A stretch of DNA of 64,000 nucleotides from SAR324 cluster bacterium (lineage in GTDB: Bacteria > SAR324 > NAC60-12): positions 186,001 to 250,000 of the forward strand of contig JADFZZ010000002.1 of assembly GCA_015232315.1 (NCBI GenBank). The letters run 5' to 3'. The translations under genes and the position numbers were made by a program. Below the pieces are notes generated by a model. That model was given only the letters and a program-made list of their open reading frames with translations, was not told where the DNA came from and ran no database searches. Each line of letters opens with the position of its first letter. The stretch's first letter is position 1. Shown one piece after another: positions 35,542-45,508 of this stretch.

Positions 35542-37653
35542 TCACTCGTCTTCTTTCAATTTTTCAAGACGGGCTTTAATGATTTTTTCCTGGATAAATG
35601 AAGGTGTGATCGCATACTTTTCAAATTCCATGGAATAATTGGATTTTCCAGCACTCATTGAGCGAAGCTGGGTCGCATAACCAAACATCTCTGCCAATGG
35701 AACACCTGCCGTGATCACGGTGTCATCATCTTTAATATCGGTTCCATAAATAACACCACGACGTGAACTGAGGTCACCAATAATGTTCCCCTGATATTCA
35801 GAGGGTGTTTCGACTTCAACTTTCATGATGGGTTCAAGCAGAACAGCGCCAGCTTTTGCGATCGCTTGTTTCATACCGCCCCTTGACGCTAATTGATATG
35901 CCAGATCACTGGAATCTACATCATGGTATTTACCATCTTTCAGAGTCACCTTGATACCAACCACTGGAAATGCCGCTAAGGGACCTTTGTCCATGACATC
36001 ACGGAATCCTTTTTCGCAGGCACCAATATGCTCTCCCGGAATGGATCCACCGAAAATCGCGTTAACAAACTCAAATCCGGTTTCATGGTCTAACGGCAAA
36101 GGTTCAATGGAGCCAGATACTCCAGCGAACTGACCTGAACCACCGCTCTGTTTTTTATGCAGATAGTCGAAATCGGCTGGCCGCGTGATAGCTTCACGAT
36201 AGTTCACCTGTGGAGCACCGACAATCACATCCACGCCATATTCGCGTTTCATTCGCTCAATGTAGATTTCCAGATGGAGTTCGCCCATTCCATAAATGTG
36301 AGTCTCACTGGATTCTTCATCAAATTTGACACGGAATGTTGGATCTTCACGCATAAACCGTCCAAGAGCCTTGCTCATTTTCAGGTGAGCGTCGTTGTCT
36401 TTACCCTTAACAGCAAGAGAAATCACAGCGTCAGGAACATGAATGGATTCACAGGAAACACGGATTTCATCACCGCAGAAAGTGTCTCCAGACGCACACT
36501 CAACACCCACCATGGCTACAATATCACCAGCTTTGGCTTCATCAATATTTTCCCGATCATTGGCATGCATTCGGACCATGCGTCCAACCCGCAGTTTTTT
36601 GCCGGTTCGGGCATTGGTGATCTGTTCGCCTTTTTTCAAGGTGCCCTGATAAACACGGGTGTAGGTCAATTGTCCAAATTGTTCTTCAGTCAGTTTGAAG
36701 GCCATGACAACCAATGGTTGGTCCGGATCGCACTGAAGAGCGACAACGCCGCCATCTTTCAGATTGGTAGCTTTGTTAGGTTCAGCTTCAATGGGGCTTG
36801 GAAGATATTTGACTACAGCATCCAGCAAGGTTTGAACACCTTTATTTTTGAAGGCGCTACCCATCATCACAGGACACAGTTTAAGGGATTGAACGCCTTT
36901 TTTGATGGCGGCATGAATACTGGCTTCGGCAATTTCTTTTTCTTCCAGCAGATCTTCCATCATTTGATCATCAAACATGGAGATGGCTTCCAGCATTTCC
37001 GCACGTGCGATCTGAGCGTCATCCAGCAAATCTTCCGGAATGGTTGCAACACGGACTGTTTCGCCTTTTTCACCATCAAAATATATGGCTTTCATGGTGA
37101 TTAAGTCGACAACTCCGGCATGATCATCTTCCAGACCAATAGGAATTTGAATGGGTACCGCATTTAAACCAAGAATTTCGCGAAGTCCTTTGATTCCTCG
37201 TTTGGGATTGGCGCCCATACGGTCCAGTTTGTTGACAAACGCGATCCTGGGAACCCGGTACCGTTTCATTTGACGGTCAACGGTGATGGATTGGGACTGA
37301 ATTCCGGCAACACCGCATAAAACCAGAATGGCACCATCCAGAACCCGGAGTGAGCGTTCTACTTCAATGGTAAAATCAACGTGTCCGGGAGTGTCAATAA
37401 TATTGATTTTGGTGTTGTTCCAGGCAACTTGTGTTGCGGCTGAGGTGATGGTGATTCCTTTTTCTTTTTCGAGCTCCATGTGGTCCATTTTTGCACCAGC
37501 TCCACCACCACGCACTTCTTCGATTTTGTGGATTTTTCCAGCATAGTACAAAATACGTTCTGTCAGTGTTGTTTTACCACTGTCGATATGTGCTGATATG
37601 CCGATATTGCGAAAACGACTGATTTCTTTTCTTGCCTCTTCTCTCATGGTCAT
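35542..37653 (-). CDS. fusA: Translation elongation factor G, spd/mitochondrial type
   Basis: EF-G moves the ribosome along mRNA and helps recycle it. It has the GTPase motifs [23 protein letters not shown] and NKLDRMGAN, then domains II-V. The switch I region reads [20 protein letters not shown] and continues [15 protein letters not shown]. This arrangement, and the C-terminal [20 protein letters not shown], resemble the mitochondrial EF-G1 and 'spd' EF-G1 group (spirochaetes, planctomycetes, deltaproteobacteria) more than the common bacterial EF-G. Length is 703 aa. It stands outside the str operon, as expected of this subfamily. Confidence 0.92.
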   Translation of the reverse strand: MTMREEARKEISRFRNIGISAHIDSGKTTLTERILYYAGKIHKIEEVRGGGAGAKMDHMELEKEKGITITSAATQVAWNNTKINIIDTPGHVDFTIEVERSLRVLDGAILVLCGVAGIQSQSITVDRQMKRYRVPRIAFVNKLDRMGANPKRGIKGLREILGLNAVPIQIPIGLEDDHAGVVDLITMKAIYFDGEKGETVRVATIPEDLLDDAQIARAEMLEAISMFDDQMMEDLLEEKEIAEASIHAAIKKGVQSLKLCPVMMGSAFKNKGVQTLLDAVVKYLPSPIEAEPNKATNLKDGGVVALQCDPDQPLVVMAFKLTEEQFGQLTYTRVYQGTLKKGEQITNARTGKKLRVGRMVRMHANDRENIDEAKAGDIVAMVGVECASGDTFCGDEIRVSCESIHVPDAVISLAVKGKDNDAHLKMSKALGRFMREDPTFRVKFDEESSETHIYGMGELHLEIYIERMKREYGVDVIVGAPQVNYREAITRPADFDYLHKKQSGGSGQFAGVSGSIEPLPLDHETGFEFVNAIFGGSIPGEHIGACEKGFRDVMDKGPLAAFPVVGIKVTLKDGKYHDVDSSDLAYQLASRGGMKQAIAKAGAVLLEPIMKVEVETPSEYQGNIIGDLSSRRGVIYGTDIKDDDTVITAGVPLAEMFGYATQLRSMSAGKSNYSMEFEKYAITPSFIQEKIIKARLEKLKEDE

Positions 37654-37795
37654 CCGGTAAGGAAAATATATTAAGTAGTTAATAAGAACACAGCGGTGGT
37701 TTGCAACAATTCAAATGACGCTGCCTCAATGAATTGCCCTAAGGGCGGGAACAAAAAATTTAAGAGGCAAGAGATAATATGCTGTTGTTTAAACC

Positions 37796-39403
37796 TCAAG
37801 CGGAAAAAAAGTCATTTCCCTTGTCATCGGTGATGATAAACGCAGGGAAGTCTTTCACCGTGATCTGGAATATCGCTTCCATACCAAGTTCTTCGAATTC
37901 CAGGATCTTGATATCCGTGATACAGTTTTTGCCTAAAACTGCGGCTGGACCACCAATAGAACCCAAATAAAAGCCTCCATATTGTTTACATGCTTCACGA
38001 ACTACGGCAGTTCGGTTGCCTTTTGCCAGCATGACCAAAGACGCGCCTTCTTTCTGGAAAATAGGCACGTAGGGGTCCATTCGTTGTGCGGTGGTAGGGC
38101 CGAACGAACCGGAAGCATAGCCTTCGGGCGTTTTGGCGGGACCTGCGTAGTAAATGATGTGCTGTTTCAGATACTCAGGGAGTCCTTTGCCCTGATCCAA
38201 AAGTTCCTTCAGTTTGGCATGGGCAATGTCTCGTGCGACCACGATTTTGCCATTCAGCATGACTCTTGTTTTGATTGGATGCTGGCTCAGAATTTTGCGG
38301 ACAGCGTCCATGCCTTCATCCAGATTGATGGTGACTACTTTCTGTTCGGCTCTGGTTTTGGAGGCAACAGGGAGAAACTGTGCGGGATTCGTTTCCAGTT
38401 TTTCAATGAACAAGCCCTCCCGTGTGATTTTTGCTTTGATATTACGATCAGCGCTACAACTCACTCCCATTGCGACGGGACATGAAGCTCCATGGCGTGG
38501 CAGTCGTATAACCCTTACGTCATGACAGAAATATTTTCCGCCGAATTGCGCGCCAATTCCCATTTTCTGGGTAATTTTAAAAATCTTTTCTTCCCACTCC
38601 AGATCCCGGAAAGCACGACCATGTTCATTGCCCGTAGTTGGCAGTTTGTCCAGATATCCTGTTGTGGCGAGTTTCAGGGTTTTAAGGGTAGTTTCAGCGG
38701 AAGTTCCTCCAATCACAAATGCCAGATGATAGGGGGGGCAAGCGGCGGTTCCCAACGTTTTGAGTTTTTCCATCACAAATTTTTCCAGTGATGCTGGATT
38801 TAGCAATGCCTTGGTTTCCTGATACAGATAGGTTTTATTGGCGGAACCCCCACCCTTGGCCATGAACAGAAAATGATATTCCATACCTTGGGTCGCATAC
38901 AGGTCAATTTGGGCAGGAAGATTGGTTCCTGTATTTTTTTCATCAAACATGTTTTGTGGAGCGACTTGGGAAAAACGCAGATTATCTTCTTGATAAGTCT
39001 TATAGATACCATGACTGAGCGCATCGGCATCGTTACCGCCTGTCCAGACCTGTTCACCTTTTTTCCCCATGACAATTGCCGTTCCGGTATCCTGGCAACT
39101 TGGAAATACCATTTCCGCGGCAATGATGGCATTTTCGAGCAGGGAAGTTGCCACAAATACATCATTATCCGATGCTTCAGGATCGTTGATGATTGTTTCA
39201 AGTTTCTTCAGGTGGGCAGAACGCAGCAGATGAGAAACATCATACATTGCTTTTTCCGCCAGCAGGCTCAAGCCTTCAGGCTGGATCTGCAAAACTATAC
39301 GGTTTCCTGCCTGAATGATGGAAACATGATCGGTACTGATCTGCTTGTATTCGGTAGCGTCTTTTTCCATTGGTAATGGTTCCTGATAATAAAACGGGCG
39401 CAT
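37796..39403 (-). CDS. Fumarate hydratase, class I (iron-sulfur)
   Basis: Interconverts fumarate and malate with a [4Fe-4S] cluster. The three cysteine contexts are [19 protein letters not shown] and GVSCSADR. The C-terminal beta domain holds [20 protein letters not shown] and [14 protein letters not shown]. At 535 aa it is a single-chain FumA/FumB-type enzyme. The first ATG has AAAGGAAA upstream. It stands alone between fusA and glyS. Confidence 0.95.
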   Translation of the reverse strand: MRPFYYQEPLPMEKDATEYKQISTDHVSIIQAGNRIVLQIQPEGLSLLAEKAMYDVSHLLRSAHLKKLETIINDPEASDNDVFVATSLLENAIIAAEMVFPSCQDTGTAIVMGKKGEQVWTGGNDADALSHGIYKTYQEDNLRFSQVAPQNMFDEKNTGTNLPAQIDLYATQGMEYHFLFMAKGGGSANKTYLYQETKALLNPASLEKFVMEKLKTLGTAACPPYHLAFVIGGTSAETTLKTLKLATTGYLDKLPTTGNEHGRAFRDLEWEEKIFKITQKMGIGAQFGGKYFCHDVRVIRLPRHGASCPVAMGVSCSADRNIKAKITREGLFIEKLETNPAQFLPVASKTRAEQKVVTINLDEGMDAVRKILSQHPIKTRVMLNGKIVVARDIAHAKLKELLDQGKGLPEYLKQHIIYYAGPAKTPEGYASGSFGPTTAQRMDPYVPIFQKEGASLVMLAKGNRTAVVREACKQYGGFYLGSIGGPAAVLGKNCITDIKILEFEELGMEAIFQITVKDFPAFIITDDKGNDFFSA

Positions 39404-39473
39404 AACTTTCCTTTGATGAAGGTCCTGGGAAATGAGTGATAACAGGTTTCATTTACAAATATGAGACAGATAT

Positions 39474-41552
39474 TCAAGAGGGATCAGAAAATACTATTTC
39501 CTTCAAATCTGTGAAATATCTTATTTTTGATGCAATGGACTGGCATAGAAAAAGTCGATTCTGCTGACAAACAGGGTCTTTGTCCATAACCATTACATTC
39601 TCAAAAAAAGTGGTGATCAAGGGTTCCAGTCCAAATAATTCCGTCATGAATGTTTCTGTCGTCAATGGGGTGGACTCCCATTTCAGAATGGCTGTCCACA
39701 AGGCTTTTTCTTCTGGCAGAAGAAGGTGCGATTCATCAATTTTTGCTGGAATCAACGCTTGTTGCTGGCGACTGATGTTATCTGTCCGCACTACGGCCTC
39801 TACTGTTCGTTTGAACGCTTCTTGACTGGAGGCCTGCATCAGCTTGTCCGCAATGATTTTCTGTTCAAGCACAGATTCCGTTTCACCTTTCAGTACAGCT
39901 TCAATCACATCATATCTGATTCCGGATTCCTGCATGACAAACTTCATGCGCAACCGCATGAATTGTTGGAGATCGTTCAGGATTTTTGGTAGATCCAGAG
40001 TGAGATTCTGTTGTGACTGGAGAAAAGTGAGATGGGCTTCAAACAATTCACGCAGATTGAGACGGAGATTTTTTCCAAGCAAAATCTGAGCGATACCCTG
40101 CGCCATTCTACGGAGAGCATAGGGATCAGCAGAACCTGATGGAATCATCCCCAGAGAAAAGGCGGTTCCAAGCATGTCCAGTTTGTCAGCCAGCGCAACA
40201 GGCACTGTCTCAGCGTCTTGAGGCAACAAATCTGTGAAATTTCTTGGATAATAATGCTCTTCCAGACCTCGACTGACCACCTCTGTTTCCTGTTTGAGCC
40301 GGGCATAGCGATGTCCCATCACCCCCTGAAGGTCAGGAAATTCATACACCAGTTGTGTTTGTAGATCAAACTTGCACAGTTCCGCGATCTTCCGGGTTGA
40401 TTGTTGTTGAGACTCATTCAATCCCATTTTTTGAGCGATCAGCAAACTGAGTTGGGCAATGCGTTCTGTACGTTGGGCCAGGGTACCTCGTCCCTTGAGG
40501 AAAACGACTTTTCGCGATTTTTCCAGAAAATGTTCAAAGGTGTGTTTCTGGTCTTCCAGATAAAAAAAGCGGGCATCACTCAAACGCGCACGCAACACTT
40601 TCTCGTTTCCTTTTCTGATCACATCCAGGGCGTGAGCATCACCATTTCGGACGGTGATAAATTTTGAAAGCAAGTCACCCTTTGGGGAAAAAACCGGAAA
40701 ATAGCGTTGATGGGTTGCCATCGTGGTGACCAGAACTTCAGCCGGAATTTCCAGAAAAGCCGGCTCAAAATGTCCTTCAAGCACTGTGGGCCATTCCACC
40801 AGATTGGTCACTTCCTCCACCAGACGTGGATTCAACTTTACAGAAAAGCCCTGCGATTTTTCCAGTTGAGCGATCTGGTCAAGAATGGATTGTCGGCGTT
40901 CGTCATAGACTGCTATCACATGATGCTGTCTCAGGACATCCACATAGTTGGACGCATGATTCAGTTTCACAGCTTCAGTGTGTAAAAAACGGTGTCCGCG
41001 AGTGAGATTGGCAGCCTGAACCATTTCAATGCCAAATGGAAGAATCTCATCGTTCCATAGCGAGACAAGCCAGCGGACGGGTCTCACATAACGCATTTTG
41101 TAGTGTCCCCATCTCATGTTTTTGGGAAAGGAAATACCTGTGACCCATTGTGATGCGGCTTCCTGAATGATGGATTTCACAGTTTTTCCGACAATCTCAC
41201 GGCGAGCAAACAGATAATCTTTGCCTTGAACCTCACAGATTGAGATCGCATCGGGGGCAACTTCGTTTTTCTGGGCAAATCCCAGTGCTGCTTTGCTCCA
41301 TGCGCCATCAGGGGTTTTGGAAATATTGGCTGGAGGTCCTTTGACTTCCAGCACCTGGTCTTCCTGTTTTTCTGGCAGACCATCAATCAGTACGGCCAGC
41401 CTGCGAGGGGAGGAATAGGTATTAAGCGATGTGAATGTCAGTTTGTTCTGGGTGCAGGTTTGTTCAACCAGCTTTTTCAGTGCGTCAACTGCATCAAGAA
41501 TCACTCCGGCAGGCATGTCTTCCAGACCGATTTCAATCAGATATGTGTTCAT
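39474..41552 (-). CDS. glyS: Glycine-tRNA ligase beta subunit
   Basis: Beta chain of the tetrameric alpha2-beta2 glycyl-tRNA synthetase, providing tRNA binding. It begins [17 protein letters not shown], which is the family start. The ATG at 41552 has AGGAGG upstream and overlaps the glyQ stop codon (ATGA); the longer frame from 41585 is only glyQ tail. An [10 protein letters not shown] motif lies near residue 280. Length is 692 aa. Confidence 0.95.
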   Translation of the reverse strand: MNTYLIEIGLEDMPAGVILDAVDALKKLVEQTCTQNKLTFTSLNTYSSPRRLAVLIDGLPEKQEDQVLEVKGPPANISKTPDGAWSKAALGFAQKNEVAPDAISICEVQGKDYLFARREIVGKTVKSIIQEAASQWVTGISFPKNMRWGHYKMRYVRPVRWLVSLWNDEILPFGIEMVQAANLTRGHRFLHTEAVKLNHASNYVDVLRQHHVIAVYDERRQSILDQIAQLEKSQGFSVKLNPRLVEEVTNLVEWPTVLEGHFEPAFLEIPAEVLVTTMATHQRYFPVFSPKGDLLSKFITVRNGDAHALDVIRKGNEKVLRARLSDARFFYLEDQKHTFEHFLEKSRKVVFLKGRGTLAQRTERIAQLSLLIAQKMGLNESQQQSTRKIAELCKFDLQTQLVYEFPDLQGVMGHRYARLKQETEVVSRGLEEHYYPRNFTDLLPQDAETVPVALADKLDMLGTAFSLGMIPSGSADPYALRRMAQGIAQILLGKNLRLNLRELFEAHLTFLQSQQNLTLDLPKILNDLQQFMRLRMKFVMQESGIRYDVIEAVLKGETESVLEQKIIADKLMQASSQEAFKRTVEAVVRTDNISRQQQALIPAKIDESHLLLPEEKALWTAILKWESTPLTTETFMTELFGLEPLITTFFENVMVMDKDPVCQQNRLFLCQSIASKIRYFTDLKEIVFSDPS

Positions 41553-42478
41553 GCGGCCTCCTGTACTTCCAGCGCTTTGATCCATTGTTCAGCGGCGTTT
41601 CGGTCCTTCATGAGAGGAAATCCCAATTTTCGACGTTCTTCAAGAAATAGACGGGCAACCTGATGGGCCATGACCCGGACCCGATTGATGTAGGAGGCTC
41701 TTTCGGATACGCTGATGGCTCCCATGGCATCCAGTTGATTGAAGGTGTGAGAGCATTTGAGAATATAATCATAGGCGGGAAACACCAGTTGTTGCTGGAT
41801 CACTCTCAACGCTTCGCCTTCATATTGATCAAACAAAGTGAACAACAGACGCATGTCCGCTATTTCGAAAGTATATTTGGAATGTTCATATTCAGGTTGT
41901 TTGAAAATGGCGGCATAGCTCACGCCCTTTGTGTATTCCAGATCAAACACGTTTTCTTTTTCCTGAAGATAAGACGCGAGTCGTTCGAGACCATAAGTCA
42001 ATTCCACTGATACGGGATTGCATTCCAATCCGCCGACTTGCTGAAAATAAGTATATTGTGTGACTTCCATGCCATCCAGCCATACTTCCCAACCCAGTCC
42101 CCAGGCCCCAAGTGTGGGTGATTCCCAGTTGTCTTCCACAAAACGGATGTCATGTTCCAACGGATTGATGCCCAGCGCTACCAGCGATTCCAGATACAAT
42201 TCCTGGGCATTGTCAGGCATGGGTTTCATGATGACCTGATACTGATGGTGCTGATATAAACGATTGGGGTTTTCACCATAACGGCCGTCTGCCGGTCTTC
42301 GAGAAGGTTCCACATAGGCCACATTCCATTCTTCCGGGCCGATAGTGCGCAAAAATGTGGCAGGATTCATGGTACCGGCCCCGGTTTCTACGTCATAGGG
42401 ATTCATTAACAGACAGCCCCGGTCTGACCAGAACTGATGCAGGGTCATGATGATTTCTTGAAGTGTTCTTTTTTTCAT
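41549..42478 (-). CDS. glyQ: Glycine-tRNA ligase alpha subunit
   Basis: The catalytic subunit of bacterial-type glycyl-tRNA synthetase: starts [17 protein letters not shown], then [40 protein letters not shown] and [20 protein letters not shown]. Length is 309 aa. A TTG at 42505 would add nine residues. It is translationally coupled to glyS. Confidence 0.96.
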   Translation of the reverse strand: MKKRTLQEIIMTLHQFWSDRGCLLMNPYDVETGAGTMNPATFLRTIGPEEWNVAYVEPSRRPADGRYGENPNRLYQHHQYQVIMKPMPDNAQELYLESLVALGINPLEHDIRFVEDNWESPTLGAWGLGWEVWLDGMEVTQYTYFQQVGGLECNPVSVELTYGLERLASYLQEKENVFDLEYTKGVSYAAIFKQPEYEHSKYTFEIADMRLLFTLFDQYEGEALRVIQQQLVFPAYDYILKCSHTFNQLDAMGAISVSERASYINRVRVMAHQVARLFLEERRKLGFPLMKDRNAAEQWIKALEVQEAA

Positions 42479-42636
42479 AGCTGTTTCAGACTGAAATGAT
42501 AGCAAAATTCATGAATAGTTTTTTCCGGGGAAATCCGGCACAGAGCATGTTCCCTATCTGTAAACCACTCATAAATCCAGTCATTATTCAGCTATTTGCG
42601 GGAACGGAGGGGTGTTTTTTGCGGTTTAGGAATAAA

Positions 42637-43284
42637 TCATCCCTTGACGAAAGGATTATAACGGACTTCAAAGCCTATCGTGGTTGAAGAGCCATGTCCT
42701 GTGACCACATGTGTTTCTTCATCCAGCACATACAATTGATCCTTGATGGAGCGTGCGATTTTTTTAAAATCCCCACCCCATAAATCGGTTCGGCCAATAG
42801 ATCCCTGAAAAAGAGTGTCACCGGCAATCAACAATTTTAGTCCTTCAAATGAAAAACACATGGAACCGGGAGTATGTCCGGGAGTGTGAAGGCATTTGCC
42901 CTGAAACGAAGGAATGTGCAGTTCTTCATCATGTTCCAGCCATTGATCCGGAGCTGGAACCGGTTCATAGGGAATACCAAACAACCGGCATTGCATTTCC
43001 AGTTGATCCCACAGGAAAGCGTCTTCTTTATGCAGTGCCAGACTGGAACCTGTGGCTTCTTTCATTTTGCCGGAAGCCAGAAAATGATCCAGATGGGCAT
43101 GTGTATGCAGAATTCGGATGACGGTCAGATCCAATTCCTTCAGATACGACAAAATCCGGTTTGCGTCGCCACCTGGATCGATAACCATCGCCTGTTTTGA
43201 CGTTTTATCGCCGATAATGGTGCAATTGCATCCCAACGGGCCTACGGGAAAGCATTTTAATACAATGTTTTGCGGTAATTCCAT
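42637..43284 (-). CDS. Metallo-beta-lactamase fold hydrolase (glyoxalase II-like)
   Basis: The metal-binding motif THAHLDH lies near residue 85, HTPGHTPGS near 140, GDTLFQGSIGRTDL near 160 and TGHG near 200. This is the glyoxalase II-like group that usually cleaves thioesters (such as S-lactoylglutathione). Length is about 215 aa, shorter than classical GloB. ATG 43284 is supported by AGGA upstream. The substrate is unknown. Confidence 0.85.
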   Translation of the reverse strand: MELPQNIVLKCFPVGPLGCNCTIIGDKTSKQAMVIDPGGDANRILSYLKELDLTVIRILHTHAHLDHFLASGKMKEATGSSLALHKEDAFLWDQLEMQCRLFGIPYEPVPAPDQWLEHDEELHIPSFQGKCLHTPGHTPGSMCFSFEGLKLLIAGDTLFQGSIGRTDLWGGDFKKIARSIKDQLYVLDEETHVVTGHGSSTTIGFEVRYNPFVKG

Positions 43285-43311
43285 AATTCCTGCCAATCGT
43301 TTCAGCTATTT

Positions 43312-43518
43312 TTATAGTTCTGATTCTTCAATATCGGCTATCTTCATCAGATGTTTCAGTAATCCTGTTTTCAATGGTGTATTGCTATGAACGGGAACAG
43401 ATATACGTGCAGCGTTACCAATTTTGGCGTAAATATGGTGGCTTCCATTGATGCGTTTCAGTTCCCATCCTTTTGACTCCAAAAGACGACAAAACAATTT
43501 GCCACTAACAGTTTTCAA
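43312..43518 (-). CDS. hicA: HicA-family mRNA interferase toxin
   Basis: A 68-residue double-stranded RNA-binding-like fold with [19 protein letters not shown], the histidine in this motif being catalytic, then [19 protein letters not shown]. The start codon overlaps the stop of hicB by 4 nt. The antitoxin-first order (hicBA) is less common than hicAB. Confidence 0.88.
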   Translation of the reverse strand: MKTVSGKLFCRLLESKGWELKRINGSHHIYAKIGNAARISVPVHSNTPLKTGLLKHLMKIADIEESEL

Positions 43519-43718
43519 ACCGCAATCTCCATGATCTTATCTTTCTTTGACATGACAATATCTTGAACATCGACAGACAAACATCCTTCAACCGCCTCAT
43601 AAATATTGTGCAACAACTCATCAAAGGTCTCACCTTGTGTGCTACATCCGGGAATAGACGGCACTTCCGCCCAATATCCGCCTTCTTCTGCTTCATGTAT
43701 CACTACTTTTAATTTCAT
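43515..43718 (-). CDS. hicB: HicB-family antitoxin (short form)
   Basis: 67 residues from an ATG with GGAGG 7 nt upstream. The degraded RNase-H-like fold has the pattern [20 protein letters not shown], then [15 protein letters not shown] longer frame from 43934 runs back into lgt and is not the gene. No C-terminal DNA-binding domain is present, so autoregulation may be indirect. Confidence 0.88.
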   Translation of the reverse strand: MKLKVVIHEAEEGGYWAEVPSIPGCSTQGETFDELLHNIYEAVEGCLSVDVQDIVMSKKDKIMEIAV

Positions 43719-43752
43719 AAGCATCCTCCGGGATTGACTACATATCAAACGG

Positions 43753-44631
43753 TTATGATTTTTTTCGTTTATGGGACTTTTTTTTCTTAGGAACATTCGC
43801 CGACTGGATTGGAGCAACCTGTGGAGGTTCATCCGGTAACCATAGTTTTTTACTGAAGATAAGCCATCCTGATCCGATAGTGAGCACAACGCTGATCGCA
43901 TACGCGGCCAGAATCGTTGTATCAAACAATTCAAAATACTGATTGTCTGTTCTCAGAGAAGTCAGTGATGAACGCAACAGGGAATATGAAACCAAATAAA
44001 TTGCGGCCAGCATGCCCGGTCTGAAATTTTTGAGTCGTAACCGCCATAACAGGAAAAAAATTACAAAATTCCCCAGGGATTCATACAGCATGGTTGGATG
44101 AACGGCCTGCCCCTGGGCATAACGGCCAATCACTGAATTAGGTGGAAAAACAATTCCTGTCCAGAAATCAGTCACGGGACCACCGGCTTCGCCATTGGTG
44201 AAATTTCCCCAGCGTCCAATCGCCTGACCAAGAATGATACACAACGCGCCGATATCCAGCATTTCCATAAATCGTAGACGCTTGATCTGGCAATACCAAT
44301 ACAACGAAAGTATTCCGCCCAGAATGCCGCCATGAATGGCCAGACCACCATGCCAGATCGCAAAAACCTCCCACCAGGGAAGATAGGCGTAATGATTGCT
44401 CCACTCAAAAATCACCTCATATATCCGTCCGCCAAAAAGGCCACCCAGAAAAATCAGCAAGGTGCAATTCATAACCTCATCTTCATCCAGCGGCAAATGC
44501 CTGCGGAGGGCTTCGGACAGAACAATTTTATACCCAATCAGGATAGAGATCGCATAAAACAGTCCATAAAAACGGGGCTGGAGTGTGAAATTCAGCCAGG
44601 GGATTTCCAGAGTGAAAATATAGGGATGCAT
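43753..44631 (-). CDS. lgt: Prolipoprotein diacylglyceryl transferase
   Basis: Lgt transfers diacylglycerol to the lipobox cysteine of prolipoproteins. About seven membrane helices; signature [19 protein letters not shown] (near residue 140), [15 protein letters not shown] (near 92) and HPTMLYES (near 175). The C-terminus has a Lys-rich tail ([11 protein letters not shown]). It is followed by hicBA and preceded by rph. Confidence 0.95.
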   Translation of the reverse strand: MHPYIFTLEIPWLNFTLQPRFYGLFYAISILIGYKIVLSEALRRHLPLDEDEVMNCTLLIFLGGLFGGRIYEVIFEWSNHYAYLPWWEVFAIWHGGLAIHGGILGGILSLYWYCQIKRLRFMEMLDIGALCIILGQAIGRWGNFTNGEAGGPVTDFWTGIVFPPNSVIGRYAQGQAVHPTMLYESLGNFVIFFLLWRLRLKNFRPGMLAAIYLVSYSLLRSSLTSLRTDNQYFELFDTTILAAYAISVVLTIGSGWLIFSKKLWLPDEPPQVAPIQSANVPKKKKSHKRKKS

Positions 44632-44634
44632 GAG

Positions 44635-45459
44635 TTATTTACTTTCCTGAGAGGACTCATTTCTGGGAGTGAATAATTGACCGCCCAAGGCGGATTTTTG
44701 TGCTGAAAAATGGGCTTTCAGGCCATCCATCGCATAATTAAGCATGATGTTGAATTGTTCAGGTGTGAAGGGTGCCCGCTCTGCTGTTCCCTGAACTTCA
44801 ATCAGTTTTCCATTTTTCAGCATGACCACGTTCATATCCACATCAGCTTGACTGTCCTCATCATATTTGAGGTCCAGCATGGGACGTCCTCCGACGATAC
44901 CAACACTGATTGCCGCAAGGAATTGATTGACGGGGAACCGTCGGATTTTGCCTGCTTCATAGAGCTTTCTCAAGGCGAGGATCATGGCGACAAACCCGCC
45001 TGTAATCGATGCGGTACGGGTTCCACCATCGGCTTGAATGACATCGCAGTCAATCCAGATGGTCCGATCCCCCAGAAGTGGGAGATCCACCACGGAACGC
45101 AGGGAACGACCGATCAGACGCTGGATTTCCTGGCTTCTGCCATCCAGTTTTCCCTGTGAGATATCACGGTTTTTTCTTGGTGAGGTTGAACCGGGGAGCA
45201 TGCCATATTCGCAGGTCAACCATCCTGAATGAGTGCCTTTCATGAATCGGGGAACCGAATCTTCAACCGACGCGGTACAAATGACTTTGGTGTTGCCTGT
45301 CTCCACCAGAACCGAGCCAGCCGCATGCATGGTGAAGTCCGTCGTGATTTTGATAGGCCTTGGTTCATGATCCTTCCTGTTATCGGTACGAACGGTCATG
45401 TCGGCCATGATTTTTTTTAAATCCTCATTATCCGCTAAACTTGTTTTCAATGTTCCCAT
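44635..45459 (-). CDS. rph: Ribonuclease PH
   Basis: Trims 3' ends of tRNA precursors by phosphorolysis. RNase PH blocks: GWLTCEYGMLPGSTSPRKNR, RSQEIQRLIGRSLRSVVD and DCDVIQADGGTRTASITGG. The C-terminus reads TAERAPFTPEQFN. The start may be ATG 45459 (AAGGA upstream) or ATG 45408 (MADMTVRTDNRK); the former gives 274 aa. The longest frame runs into the antiporter region and is rejected. Confidence 0.9.
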   Translation of the reverse strand: MGTLKTSLADNEDLKKIMADMTVRTDNRKDHEPRPIKITTDFTMHAAGSVLVETGNTKVICTASVEDSVPRFMKGTHSGWLTCEYGMLPGSTSPRKNRDISQGKLDGRSQEIQRLIGRSLRSVVDLPLLGDRTIWIDCDVIQADGGTRTASITGGFVAMILALRKLYEAGKIRRFPVNQFLAAISVGIVGGRPMLDLKYDEDSQADVDMNVVMLKNGKLIEVQGTAERAPFTPEQFNIMLNYAMDGLKAHFSAQKSALGGQLFTPRNESSQESK

Positions 45460-45508
45460 AATTCCTTTTATGGATGAATAATTATTTTTTATGATCGCCA
45501 ACGGTGCT

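Noticed and set aside
43719-43934. Long upstream extension of HicB
   Set aside because: It runs into lgt on the same strand in another frame; the ATG with a GGAGG site at 43718 gives a normal HicB.
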